NCBI RefSeq assembly: GCF_003327285.1
Contig: NZ_KZ848474.1
Span: 248,001 to 312,000, forward strand
Direction: 5' to 3'
Length of the DNA stretch: 64,000 nt
Source: Microbacterium sorbitolivorans
Lineage (GTDB): Bacteria; Actinomycetota; Actinomycetes; Actinomycetales; Microbacteriaceae
The position numbers and the translations under genes are program-made. This document shows positions 1 through 8,153 of the stretch, one piece after another; positions within the stretch are counted from its first letter, which is position 1; each line of letters starts with the position of its first letter. The notes below the pieces were generated by a model. That model searched no databases. It was given only the letters and a program-made list of their open reading frames with translations, and had not been told where the DNA came from.

Positions 1-613
1 AAATGTTCACGATGATGTCGGCGTCGCTGTAGACGCCGGATCCATCGCCGTAGTTCGTGATCGTGACGGTGCCGTCTTCGTACACGCCGGTTCCGTCGCC
101 GTAGTTGGTGACGGTCACGCCGTTGAGCGTGAAGGTTCCGGATCCGTCGCCGTAGTTCACGGAGGCGCCGTCCGGGCCCGTAAACGTGCCGGATCCGTCG
201 CCGTAGAGATACGCGGATCCGTTGCCCGCCGACACCGTGCCGGCCTCGTCACAGTGCGCGGGCGAGACCGTGACGCCCGGGATCGGGGCGACGTCGTCGC
301 GGAGGTCGAGCGTGAAGCCGTCGGCCGATGCGGTGTCGAGCAGCGACAGGTCGGGCAGCTGGAAGAGCGGCACGGCGGGGAACTCGCCGACGTCGTAGCC
401 GGGGACGGTCGGGAGGGTGGTGGTTTCCTCCGGGGCCTCCGTTTCTTCGGGGGCCTCGGTCTCCGCGACCGCCTCCGTCACCGGTTCGGCCGACGTCGTC
501 GTCGCAGGCGCCGCGTCGGCGTCTGCGTCGTTCGCGGATCCGCACGCGGTGAGCGATACGGCGAGCATTCCGGCGCCGAGGAGGGCGATACCGGCGCGGG
601 CGGGGATGTTCAT
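1..613 (-). CDS. Putative lipoprotein with NYGDGSG repeats (partial)
   Basis: The reading frame starts at an ATG at 613 and runs off the left edge, so about 204 residues are visible and the C-terminus is missing. The N-terminus has a signal peptide ending in a lipobox (LTAC, Cys24), which predicts lipid anchoring on the outer face of the membrane. A Thr/Glu-rich linker (about residues 27-70) follows. From about residue 135 there are back-to-back repeats around the core NYGDGSG/NYGDGTG, each followed by an aromatic and a Thr/Val-rich strand, suggesting a beta-solenoid or beta-sheet repeat domain. I do not recognise a specific function. It is divergent from the LOG gene. Confidence that it is a real secreted protein is high. 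Confidence 0.8.
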   Translation of the reverse strand, partial: MNIPARAGIALLGAGMLAVSLTACGSANDADADAAPATTTSAEPVTEAVAETEAPEETEAPEETTTLPTVPGYDVGEFPAVPLFQLPDLSLLDTASADGFTLDLRDDVAPIPGVTVSPAHCDEAGTVSAGNGSAYLYGDGSGTFTGPDGASVNYGDGSGTFTLNGVTVTNYGDGTGVYEDGTVTITNYGDGSGVYSDADIIVNI

Positions 614-690
614 GATCTGAGAGTATCGAAGCGATGTCGCCGCCATATCGCCGCGATGTCGCAGTTTCGCGACAATTCACCCGCACCTTC

Positions 691-696
691 TAGGGT
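691..696 (+). promoter_or_regulatory. -10-like element of a predicted leaderless LOG transcript
   Basis: TAGGGT ends 7 nt before the ATG at 704. There is no good Shine-Dalgarno sequence, so transcription probably starts at or next to the start codon. This is inferred from spacing only. Confidence 0.45.
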
Positions 697-703
697 GTGG
701 AGC

Positions 704-1294
704 ATGAGTGCTTTATCTCGCGTCGTCGTTTTCACCGGATCCGCGGGCGGCACCGACCCCGCATACCTCGCCGCGGCGACCGCCGTCGGCACGGCCATCG
801 CCCGCGCGGGCCTCGGCCTCGTCTACGGCGGCGGCAACGTCGGCCTGATGGGCGCGGTCGCGAGCGCCGGTCGCACGGCGGGCGGTGAGGTCGTCGGCGT
901 GATCCCCGAGGCCCTCGTCGACAAGGAGATCGCGCACCACGACCTGACGCGCCTCGAGGTCGTCGCCGACATGCACGAGCGCAAGATGCGCATGGCCGAG
1001 CTGAGCGACGCGTTCGTGATGCTTCCGGGCGGCGCGGGCACGCTCGAGGAGTTCTTCGAGGCGTGGACGTGGCAGCAGCTCGGGATCCACGCGAAGCCGA
1101 TCGCGGTCTACGACGTGAACGGTTTCTGGGATCCGCTGATCACGATGCTCGACAACATCGTCGCGCAGGGCTTCATCGCCCCGCGCTTCCGCGACCGCCT
1201 GATCGTCGCGTCGGATCCGGACGAGCTTCTCGAGAAGCTCGCGGCCTGGGAGCCGCCGGCGGCGAAGTGGACCGTGCCGGAGGACGTCGCGTAG
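704..1294 (+). CDS. LOG family protein (TIGR00730-type Rossmann fold)
   Basis: This 196-residue protein carries the LOG/lysine-decarboxylase-like signature: a glycine-rich YGGGNVGLMG early and PGGAGTLEEF near residue 110. Family members cleave cytokinin riboside 5'-monophosphate or other nucleoside monophosphates to the base and ribose 5-phosphate; the physiological substrate in bacteria is often unknown. An upstream in-frame extension to position 254 exists but overlaps the divergent lipoprotein, and the true start at 704 has a -10-like box 7 nt before it. Length matches the family. It converges with the MFS gene across a perfect 24-bp-arm hairpin. Confidence 0.9.
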   Translation: MSALSRVVVFTGSAGGTDPAYLAAATAVGTAIARAGLGLVYGGGNVGLMGAVASAGRTAGGEVVGVIPEALVDKEIAHHDLTRLEVVADMHERKMRMAELSDAFVMLPGGAGTLEEFFEAWTWQQLGIHAKPIAVYDVNGFWDPLITMLDNIVAQGFIAPRFRDRLIVASDPDELLEKLAAWEPPAAKWTVPEDVA

Positions 1295-1322
1295 GCGCGG
1301 CCTCTGGGGTGATCCCCCTGCG

Positions 1323-1385
1323 CGGAGATGGCCCCTTACTGCGGAAGAGGAACAGCTTTTGTTCCGCAGTAAGGGGCCATCTCCG
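1323..1385. repeat. Perfect 24-bp-arm palindrome, family P3 (single copy)
   Basis: Arms at 1323-1346 and 1362-1385 are perfect inverted copies (CGGAGATGGCCCC...) around a 15-nt loop. The element lies between the convergent LOG and MFS genes and could be a bidirectional terminator. The same sequence family forms a five-unit array at 49.6-50.2 kb. Confidence 0.85.
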
Positions 1386-1402
1386 TAGTTCTGGCGGCTT
1401 GG

Positions 1403-2686
1403 TTACGCGCCGACCTTGCCGTAGCGCTCTTCCTCGATCTCCTCGAGACTCTTGCCCTGGGTGTTCGGCGCCCAGATGGTGCCGACGAGCATCGAGACCG
1501 CGAGGATCGCGATGAGGATCGCGGCGAGCGTGTGCAGGCCGAGCACCTCGAGCCAGACGGGGAAGCCGTAGCTGAGCACGCCGACCATGATGCGGGCGGT
1601 GAAGAACAGCACGCCCTGCGCCGAGGCGCGGTACTGCGTCGCGAACAGCTCGGCGGTCCAGAGGCCGTAGAAGGCCTGGGCGCCGATACCCGAGGCGAAG
1701 CCCCAGAGAATCGCGAAGCCGAAGAGCGAGACCGGGCCGCTCGGCAGGTACACGAGCACGACCCAACCGGCGATGCCGAGCACGGCGCCGATGAAGAACA
1801 GCAGGCGGCGCGACATGCGGTCGCCGAGCCACATGAACGTGAACGTACCGACGACGGTCATGGTCCAGAGGAACGACTGCAGGAAGTACTGCTGCGCCGA
1901 GTCGGTCAGGCCGGTCGCGTTGTAGACGTCGGGCATGAACATGCCCGCCTGGCCCGCGACGGTGTTCCAGAAGGCGTAGACGCCGACGAGGAAGAGCAGC
2001 GCGAGGATGTTCTGCTTGCGCCCGAGCAGCGCCTTGAAGCCTTGGCCGGCCGCGGCCTTGTTGCCCTGCTGGGTGCGGATGGCCTGCGTGTCCTTCCAGT
2101 TCTTCGACTCTTCGAGGCCGCGGCGCACCCACCAGGTGATGAACGCGACGACGAAGAGGTGCAGGAAGATGATGCGGGATCCGAGCAGGCCCGCGGGCGT
2201 GAGGAGCGCGGCGAGCAAGAAGCCGATCGCGGGGCCGACCGACCACGCGAGCTGGGCCATGCCGACGTGCGCGGCGCGCCTGTCGCTCGGCGCCTCCTCG
2301 GCGATGTAGGTCCACGACGCGGGAACGCCGGCACCGACCGCGATACCCGTCACGATGAACGCGCCGAGCAGCATCCACTGGTTCACCGCGAACGCGGCGA
2401 CGAGTACGCCGACCATGTAGACGAGCAGGTCGTAGGTGTAGATGAACTTGCGGCCGTACTTATCGCAGAGCGGGCCGCCGATGATGGCGCCGATCGCCGC
2501 GCCGAAGGCGTTGGCGCTCAGCGCGGCGAGCAGGCCCTTGAAGGCCTCGTCGAAACCGAACTGGCCCTGCCAGAAGACCATCGAGGTGGCGATCGCGATG
2601 ATCGACCCGGCCTCGATGTAGTTGGACATCGCGACGGCTGCGGTGGCCTTCCACCCCGTCGTCTTCTTCGCACCGATGCGTGCCAT
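1403..2686 (-). CDS. MFS sugar-type transporter
   Basis: This 427-residue polytopic membrane protein shows about twelve hydrophobic segments. It has the MFS loop 2-3 motif near GGPLCDKYGRK and ends in the sugar-porter-like tail TQGKSLEEIEEERYG. It probably imports a sugar or polyol by proton symport; the substrate cannot be read from sequence. The ATG at 2686 is preceded by GAAGAAGG at good spacing, so I prefer it over the longer frame that begins at 2770. No catabolic gene lies next to it. Confidence 0.85.
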   Translation of the reverse strand: MARIGAKKTTGWKATAAVAMSNYIEAGSIIAIATSMVFWQGQFGFDEAFKGLLAALSANAFGAAIGAIIGGPLCDKYGRKFIYTYDLLVYMVGVLVAAFAVNQWMLLGAFIVTGIAVGAGVPASWTYIAEEAPSDRRAAHVGMAQLAWSVGPAIGFLLAALLTPAGLLGSRIIFLHLFVVAFITWWVRRGLEESKNWKDTQAIRTQQGNKAAAGQGFKALLGRKQNILALLFLVGVYAFWNTVAGQAGMFMPDVYNATGLTDSAQQYFLQSFLWTMTVVGTFTFMWLGDRMSRRLLFFIGAVLGIAGWVVLVYLPSGPVSLFGFAILWGFASGIGAQAFYGLWTAELFATQYRASAQGVLFFTARIMVGVLSYGFPVWLEVLGLHTLAAILIAILAVSMLVGTIWAPNTQGKSLEEIEEERYGKVGA

Positions 2687-2842
2687 TGTGTTGCCTTCTT
2701 CTCCGTTGAAATCTTGCGACTGAGACCGCTCTGGCATGAAACGATTCAGTGCCGAGGGGAGAGTGTACACCGCGACACCTGACGATTAGTGTCCCGCCAC
2801 CCTGGCACATCGAAAGAAAGCTCGTGTTCACTCTTCCTTTTA

Positions 2843-2858
2843 TAGAAGATTTCTTCTA
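2843..2858. promoter_or_regulatory. AT-rich palindrome upstream of HNH pseudogene
   Basis: TAGAAGA-TT-TCTTCTA is a perfect palindrome 10 nt before the ATG at 2869 and overlaps where RNA polymerase or a ribosome would bind. It may be a regulator site; this is inferred from symmetry alone. Confidence 0.3.
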
Positions 2859-2868
2859 AACTGGAGAC

Positions 2869-4350
2869 ATGGCAACGACGCAGAACCCCGAGATCACAGC
2901 ACTCCCCATGTGTGATCGCATCACGTCCGCGCTTCCCTTTCTCGAGAAACTATAGAACGAAGTTTCCCATCTGTCTGGCGCCGAACTTGTTGCCGCATCG
3001 ACGCTCCTCGAAGACCTCGGGCGCCACGTCGACGCGGCTCGCGTGCGCGTGGCGGGCGAGGTTGATGCCCGCTCCGCCGGCGAATGAGACCGGTCACTTG
3101 CCCGCCAATACGACTGCACCACTGCCGGCAATCTCCTCGCCCTGACAACGCACGCTTCCCCTTCCGAGATCCGGGAGCGCATCGCGCTCGATCGCCGCAC
3201 CCGCGGATCCGTCGCTCTCACGGGCGAGCCGCTCCCGGCCGCATTCCCCGCAGTCGCCGCGGCGCTCCACGCGGGGGCGATCGGCGTCGACGTCGCTTCC
3301 GACCTCACTCGCGCTCTCGAGAAGGCCTCGCGCGATTCAGTGATCGACCCGATCGAGGCCGAGACCGCCGAACGCGAGATCGTCTACGCCACCGCCGCGG
3401 GGTTCACGGGTAAGGGCCCGCTCGCAGGCTCCGACGAGGCACTGCCGCAGACATTCGACGACTACCAGGCGATCGCGGGCGTGTGGCTCGAGTACCTCAC
3501 GCGCGACGGCATCGAGCCCACCGCCGACACCGCGGCGCGCTATCGCTATGTGTCGGTTGGCCGCGTTCGAGGTGGCCTCGTGCGCCTTTCGGGCAACATC
3601 ACCCCTGAAGCCGCGGGCTCGCTGAAGCGGTTGCTCGACGCACACGTCGGTTCGCCCGTACAGTTCTCATCACACGCCGCGAGCGCGGCCGACGATGAGC
3701 CTTGGTCAGACGACCAAGCACCGACCGACACCCGAACGGCGGGCCAGCGACGCCACGATGCGCTCATCTCGATCGTGCAGGCCGCGGCCGCGTCGGAAGA
3801 CTCCCCGACGATCGGCGGTGCGGCCCCGACCCTCGTCGTCACGATCGACGCAGACCAGCTCGCAGACCCCTCGGGGGTCGCCGACATCGATGGCGTTGAC
3901 ATCTCGATCCCCGCCAAGATCGCGCATCGCGTCGCCTGCACGGGCGCGATCCAGCGGGTCATGCTCGACGCGACCGGCCGAATCATCAGCCTCGGATCCC
4001 CACAAAGACTCTTCACGCCGCATCAGCGCCGCGCGATCTCTCTTCGCGACGGCGGATGCGTCATCCCCGGGTGCACAATCCCCGCCGCCTGGTGCGAAGT
4101 CCATCACGTCGAAGAGCACTCTGCAGGCGGTGCAACGCACACCGACAACGGCGTTCTCCTCTGCTGGGCCCACCATCACGATATCGACCGCTCCGGCTGG
4201 GAAATTGAGATGCGCGAGGGCGTCCCCCACGTGAAGGCCCCGCACTGGGTCGACGATCGCGAGGTCTTCCGGCGCGTCATCAATCGCCGCAGCCTCCGCG
4301 AGGAAATTCGGCGCCGCCGACGAGGCGAGCCCGCACCGCCCGGTGCCTAG
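2869..4350 (+). pseudogene. DUF222/HNH endonuclease gene with two in-frame stops
   Basis: One continuous reading frame from ATG 2869 to 4350 encodes a DUF222 domain followed by a C-terminal HNH nuclease (GCVIPGC...HHVEEHSAGG...N..LLCWAHHH). It is broken by TAG at 2953-2955 and TGA at 3085-3087 without any frameshift. Homologous-looking sequence (LSGAELVAASTLLEDLGRHV, RSLARQYDC) continues across both stops, so the stops are recent point changes or are read through. A truncated product could start at GTG 3340 and would keep most of DUF222 and all of HNH. Such genes are multi-copy in actinobacteria and often decay. GGAG 3-6 nt upstream of the ATG is a weak ribosome site. Confidence 0.85.
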
Positions 4351-4357
4351 CGGGTGC

Positions 4358-4393
4358 GTGGGCTGCAGGGCGGGAGTCTGCCCTGCAGCCCAC
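4358..4393. terminator. Hairpin after the HNH pseudogene
   Basis: Fourteen-base perfect arms (4358-4371 and 4380-4393) with an 8-nt loop sit directly after the stop at 4350. No clear T-tract follows. Confidence 0.6.
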
Positions 4394-4408
4394 ACCGGCG
4401 GGTAGCCG

Positions 4409-4523
4409 CTATGGCGCCGTCGAGAACGCGCGCAGATCGATACGGTCGAGCGCGCCTGTCAAATCCAGCACGTACCACTCAGAGTCGATCTCGTCCCACA
4501 CAAGCTCGTCCCCCGCATTCGCC
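4409..4523 (-). pseudogene. Possible 3' coding remnant downstream of rocD
   Basis: Between the HNH terminator and rocD, the minus strand reads as an open frame of about 40 codons ending at TAG 4409-4411, with protein-like content (DSEWYVLDLTG, ALDRIDLRAF) but no start codon. It may be the tail of a lost gene. I do not recognise the family. Confidence 0.25.
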
Positions 4524-5693
4524 CTACGCCAGCACGATGCTCAGTTGCTCCACCGCCCAGTCGAGCTCAGTCGTGCGGATCGACAGCGGCGGGGCGAAGC
4601 GGATCGTCTGGCCGTGCGTGTCCTTCGCGAGCAGGCCGCGCGCCATGAGGTGCTCGCACACCTCGCGGCCCGTGCCGATGGCCGGGTCGATGTCGATACC
4701 GGCCCACAGGCCCGCGCGGCGCACCGCGGTGACGCCGTGGCCGATGAGCGGATCCAGCTTCTCACCCAGGTGCTCGCCGAGAAGGCGGGCGCGCTCCTGC
4801 CACTCGCCGGTCTCAAGCATGCGCACGACCTCGAGGCCGACGGCCGCCGCGAGCGGGTTACCGCCGAAGGTGGAGCCGTGCTGGCCCGGCTCGAAGACGC
4901 CGAGCACCTCCTCGTCCGCGACGACCGCCGAGACGGGAACGACGCCGCCGCCGAGCGCCTTGCCGAGCAGGTAGACGTCGGGCACGACGCCCTCGCGGTC
5001 GCACGCGAAGGTCTCGCCGACGCGGCCGAGGCCCGATTGGATCTCGTCGGCGATGAACAGCACGCCCCGCTCGGCGGTGATCTCGCGCACGCGGGCGAGG
5101 TATCCCTCGGGCGGGATGATGACGCCCGCCTCGCCCTGGATCGGCTCGATCAGCACGGCGGCGGTGTCGTCGTCGATGGCCGCGGCGAGCGCGTCGGCGT
5201 CGCCGAAGGGCACCGTGACGAATCCGGGCGTGAACGGGTCGAAGTCTTCGCGGGCGTCGGGGTCGCTCGAGAAGCTGACGATCGTGGTCGTGCGGCCGTG
5301 GAAGTTGTTCGCGGCAACGACGACCTTCGCGCGGCCGGCGGGGATCCCCTTGACGCGGTATCCCCAGGCGCGGGCGAGCTTGATGCCGGTCTCGACCGCC
5401 TCGGCGCCGGTGTTCATCGGCAGCACGAGGTCCTTGCCGCAGAGGGCCGCGAGCGCCTCGGCGAAGGGTTCGAGGGCGGCGGATCCGAAGGCGCGGCTCG
5501 TGAGGGTCACGCGGCCCAGCTGCTCGCGCGCGGCCGCGATGAGGCCGGGGTGGCGGTGCCCGAAGTTCAGCGCCGAGTATCCGGCGAGCATGTCGAGGTA
5601 TCGCTTGCCGGTGACGTCGGTCACCCAGGCGCCCTCGGCGGTGTCGATGTCGACGGGCAGGGGCGCGTAGTTCCGCGCGAGGTGGGAGGTCAT
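4524..5693 (-). CDS. rocD: Ornithine--oxo-acid transaminase
   Basis: A 389-residue class III PLP aminotransferase that converts ornithine plus 2-oxoglutarate to glutamate-5-semialdehyde and glutamate. Visible features are GAEAVETGIKLARAWGY, NNFHGRT, the PLP-aspartate strand FIADEIQSGLGR and the lysine strand LLGKALGGG. The ATG at 5693 overlaps the ddaH stop by ATGA, showing translational coupling and fixing the start. With ddaH it forms a two-gene operon for arginine or methylarginine breakdown to glutamate semialdehyde. Confidence 0.93.
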   Translation of the reverse strand: MTSHLARNYAPLPVDIDTAEGAWVTDVTGKRYLDMLAGYSALNFGHRHPGLIAAAREQLGRVTLTSRAFGSAALEPFAEALAALCGKDLVLPMNTGAEAVETGIKLARAWGYRVKGIPAGRAKVVVAANNFHGRTTTIVSFSSDPDAREDFDPFTPGFVTVPFGDADALAAAIDDDTAAVLIEPIQGEAGVIIPPEGYLARVREITAERGVLFIADEIQSGLGRVGETFACDREGVVPDVYLLGKALGGGVVPVSAVVADEEVLGVFEPGQHGSTFGGNPLAAAVGLEVVRMLETGEWQERARLLGEHLGEKLDPLIGHGVTAVRRAGLWAGIDIDPAIGTGREVCEHLMARGLLAKDTHGQTIRFAPPLSIRTTELDWAVEQLSIVLA

Positions 5694-6511
5694 TTCCTCA
5701 GCTCCAGGGTGCAGCACTTGATGCCGCCGCCGCCGAGCAGCAGCTCCGACAGGTCGACCGTCACGGGCGTGTACCCGCGCTCGGCGACCTGGGCGATGAA
5801 GCCCGTCGCGCGCGGCGAGAGGAACACGTTCTCGCCGTCGCTGGCCGAGTTCAGGCCGAAGACGGATCCGTCCTCGTCCGACACCCGGATGGCGTTCGGG
5901 AAGTGCTCCTCGAGCACCTCGCGGCTGGCGTCGTCGAACGCGCCGGGCAGGTACGCGATGGTGGGTTCGGCGCCGGGCGCGACGACCGGATCCAGCACGC
6001 TGAGGGCCGTGTCGAGGTGGTAGAACCGCGGATCCACGAGGGTCAGCGAGAGCACCTCGCGGCCGAAGAGGTCGGCGATCTCGCGGTGGCTGTCGTCGGC
6101 GGATCGGAAGCCGCGGCCGGCGAGGATTCGCTCGCCCGCGAGCAGGAAGTCACCCTCGCCCTCGTTGGTGTATTCGGGCTCGAGCACCTCGTAGCCGTTG
6201 TCGCGGAACCAGTCGGCGAAGAGGGCCGACTCGGGCTGCCGCTCGGCGTAGCGGAACTTCGGGATGTACGCCCTGCCATCGATCACGAAACCGCCGTTGG
6301 CGGTGTAGACCATGTCGGGAAGGCCCGGCGCCTGCTCGATCAGCTCGACCTCGTGGCCGAGCGCGATGTACGCGTCGTACAGCTTCTGCCACTGCGCGAC
6401 GGCGCGGGCCGTGTCGGTCGGATCCGCGGGGTGCATCCACGGGTTGATCGAGTACGAGACCGTGAAGTGATCCGGCCGACTCATGAGGTAGGTCCTGCGG
6501 TTAAGAGCCAT
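5690..6511 (-). CDS. ddaH: Dimethylarginine dimethylaminohydrolase-like guanidino hydrolase
   Basis: A 273-residue amidinotransferase-fold enzyme with YTANGG near the substrate site, the catalytic His in FYHLDT and the nucleophilic Cys in GGGIKCCTLEL. Members hydrolyse the guanidino carbon of (methyl)arginine to citrulline; some related arginine dihydrolases go on to ornithine. The neighbour rocD needs ornithine, which would fit a dihydrolase or a citrulline-to-ornithine step elsewhere; sequence alone does not decide. The ATG at 6511 has GAGGAG upstream, better than the extension to 6571. Confidence 0.85.
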   Translation of the reverse strand: MALNRRTYLMSRPDHFTVSYSINPWMHPADPTDTARAVAQWQKLYDAYIALGHEVELIEQAPGLPDMVYTANGGFVIDGRAYIPKFRYAERQPESALFADWFRDNGYEVLEPEYTNEGEGDFLLAGERILAGRGFRSADDSHREIADLFGREVLSLTLVDPRFYHLDTALSVLDPVVAPGAEPTIAYLPGAFDDASREVLEEHFPNAIRVSDEDGSVFGLNSASDGENVFLSPRATGFIAQVAERGYTPVTVDLSELLLGGGGIKCCTLELRK

Positions 6512-6642
6512 CGTCTTTTGCTCCTCGTTGTTCACCACTGGCGGACGCTGTCCTGGGGCCCGGCGGAGCAACTAAACGCCTACGCTCGAGCACGCCTTTT
6601 TCATATTGTGCCCCTCGATTCGCATCCGGGGCGGGTGCGCAA

Positions 6643-6648
6643 TAGGCT
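6643..6648 (+). promoter_or_regulatory. -10-like element of a predicted leaderless GNAT transcript
   Basis: TAGGCT ends 6 nt before ATG 6655, and no Shine-Dalgarno is present. Inferred from spacing. Confidence 0.45.
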
Positions 6649-6654
6649 CGCGCC

Positions 6655-7173
6655 ATGAGCACCGACACGAGCAGTACAGCACAACTCGAGGTTCTGATCC
6701 GCCCCATACGCGATGTCGACGCCGTCGAGATGGGCAAGGTTCACGCCAAGGTCTGGCACGAGACCTACGACGGCATGATCTCGACGGCGGCCCTCGAGGC
6801 CGTTTCACCCAAGCGTCTCGCCGACCTGTGGAGCAACTACGCCGACCGCGGCGAGGAGCACCGCCACGCCGCCGCGCTCGTCGACGGCGAGATCGTCGGC
6901 TTCGCCGCCTCGGGCCCCGCCCGCGACGACGACGCCCCCGCAGAGCGCGAGCTCTACTTCGTGTTCCTTCTCGACAGCTGGCACCGCAAGGGCATCGGCC
7001 GTCAGCTCTTCGACGCCGTCGTCGACGATGACGAGCCGCTGTACGGCTGGATCGCCGAGAACTACCCCGGCGGAACCGACTTCTACACGAAGCGCGGCTT
7101 CGAGATCGACGGCACGAAGCGCTCCGAGCCGTTCCTCGGCGAGGAGCTCACGGAGATCCGTTTCAGCCGGTGA
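6655..7173 (+). CDS. GNAT family N-acetyltransferase
   Basis: A 172-residue single GNAT domain. Beta strand 4 (YFVFLLDSWH) leads into the acetyl-CoA loop RKGIGRQLFD (Q/RxxGxG/A type), followed by YGWIAENYPGGTDFYTKRGFEIDG, the usual motif B with YxxxGF. It transfers an acetyl group from acetyl-CoA to an unknown amine. It is divergent from ddaH with 143 bp between them and is followed by a strong hairpin, so it is probably monocistronic. Confidence 0.88.
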   Translation: MSTDTSSTAQLEVLIRPIRDVDAVEMGKVHAKVWHETYDGMISTAALEAVSPKRLADLWSNYADRGEEHRHAAALVDGEIVGFAASGPARDDDAPAERELYFVFLLDSWHRKGIGRQLFDAVVDDDEPLYGWIAENYPGGTDFYTKRGFEIDGTKRSEPFLGEELTEIRFSR

Positions 7174-7183
7174 TCCACCGGCT

Positions 7184-7223
7184 GCGAGGGGCGGGCATCG
7201 ACAGGTCGGTGCCCGCCCCTCGC
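7184..7223 (+). terminator. Hairpin terminator after GNAT gene
   Basis: Perfect 14-bp arms (7184-7197, 7210-7223) with a 12-nt loop start about 10 nt after the stop codon. Confidence 0.7.
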
Positions 7224-7254
7224 GCATGAACGCGACGCAAAGTAAGGACACATC

Positions 7255-8049
7255 ATGATGCAGATCTGGGGCCTTCACGGCATCGGCGAGATCGTCACGG
7301 GCGACGACCTCGCGACGATCATCGGCGACGCGGCCGAGCACGCGGATCCGGGGCTCGCGGGCGGCGACATCGTCGTCGTCACGAGCAAGATCGTCTCGAA
7401 GGCCGAGGGGCGCTTCGTCACCGCCGACGACCGCGAGGATGCGATCACGGCCGAAACCGTGCGCGTCGTGGCGTCGCGCACGAACCCGAACACCGGATCC
7501 ACGACCCGCATCGTCGAGAACCGGCTCGGCATCGTGCAGGCCGCGGCGGGCGTCGACGCGTCGAACACCCCCGAGGGCACGGTGCTGCTCCTGCCCGAGG
7601 ACCCGGACGCGTCGGCGCGCCGGATCGCGGCCGCGCTGCGCGAGCGCTTCGGCTGCGACGTCGGCGTGCTCGTCAGCGACACCCTCGGCCGCGCCTGGCG
7701 CGACGGGCAGATCGACCAGGCGATCGGATCCGCGGGGGTGACGGTCTTCGAGGACCTGCGCGGATCCACCGACGCGCAGGGGCGCCCCCTCGTCGTCACC
7801 CTGCCGTGCGTCGCCGACGAGCTCTGCTCGGCCGCCGAGCTCGTGAAGGGCAAGGCGACGGGGATCCCGGTCGCCGTCGTGCGCGGACGCGGCGACCTCG
7901 TCGGCTCGCTCGACCTGCCGGGCGCGCGGACGATCCCGCGCACGGGCCCGAGCGACATGTTCCGCAAAGGGTACGACGAGGCGTACGCGGACGGGTACGA
8001 GGCCGGGTACTCAGAGGGATATGAGGCCGGTTTCGAGGCTTCTTCATAA
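7255..8049 (+). CDS. cofE: Coenzyme F420-0:L-glutamate ligase with Tyr-rich tail
   Basis: A 264-residue CofE-family ligase that adds glutamate to F420-0 with GTP. Visible family blocks include [47 protein letters not shown] and [20 protein letters not shown]. Unlike mycobacterial FbiB there is no C-terminal nitroreductase domain. Instead the last 27 residues carry aromatics every fourth residue ([20 protein letters not shown]). Start at ATG 7255 (or 7258) with AAGGA upstream. Other F420 genes are at 29.9-35.5 kb; cofD and a dehydro-F420 reductase are not in the window. Confidence 0.92.
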   Translation: MMQIWGLHGIGEIVTGDDLATIIGDAAEHADPGLAGGDIVVVTSKIVSKAEGRFVTADDREDAITAETVRVVASRTNPNTGSTTRIVENRLGIVQAAAGVDASNTPEGTVLLLPEDPDASARRIAAALRERFGCDVGVLVSDTLGRAWRDGQIDQAIGSAGVTVFEDLRGSTDAQGRPLVVTLPCVADELCSAAELVKGKATGIPVAVVRGRGDLVGSLDLPGARTIPRTGPSDMFRKGYDEAYADGYEAGYSEGYEAGFEASS

Positions 8050-8153
8050 ACATTTCACCCAGGAGTCTCGCGCGGAGCATATCGAAGCACTAGAAAAGTG
8101 GGGATGCCTCCTTCTGGGGCACGTTTCTAACCGTGAGGACCTGTGAGGACCCC

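Noticed and set aside
254-703. N-terminal extension of the LOG protein to position 254
   Set aside because: It overlaps the divergent lipoprotein gene, has no family similarity, and a -10-like box precedes the shorter start at 704.
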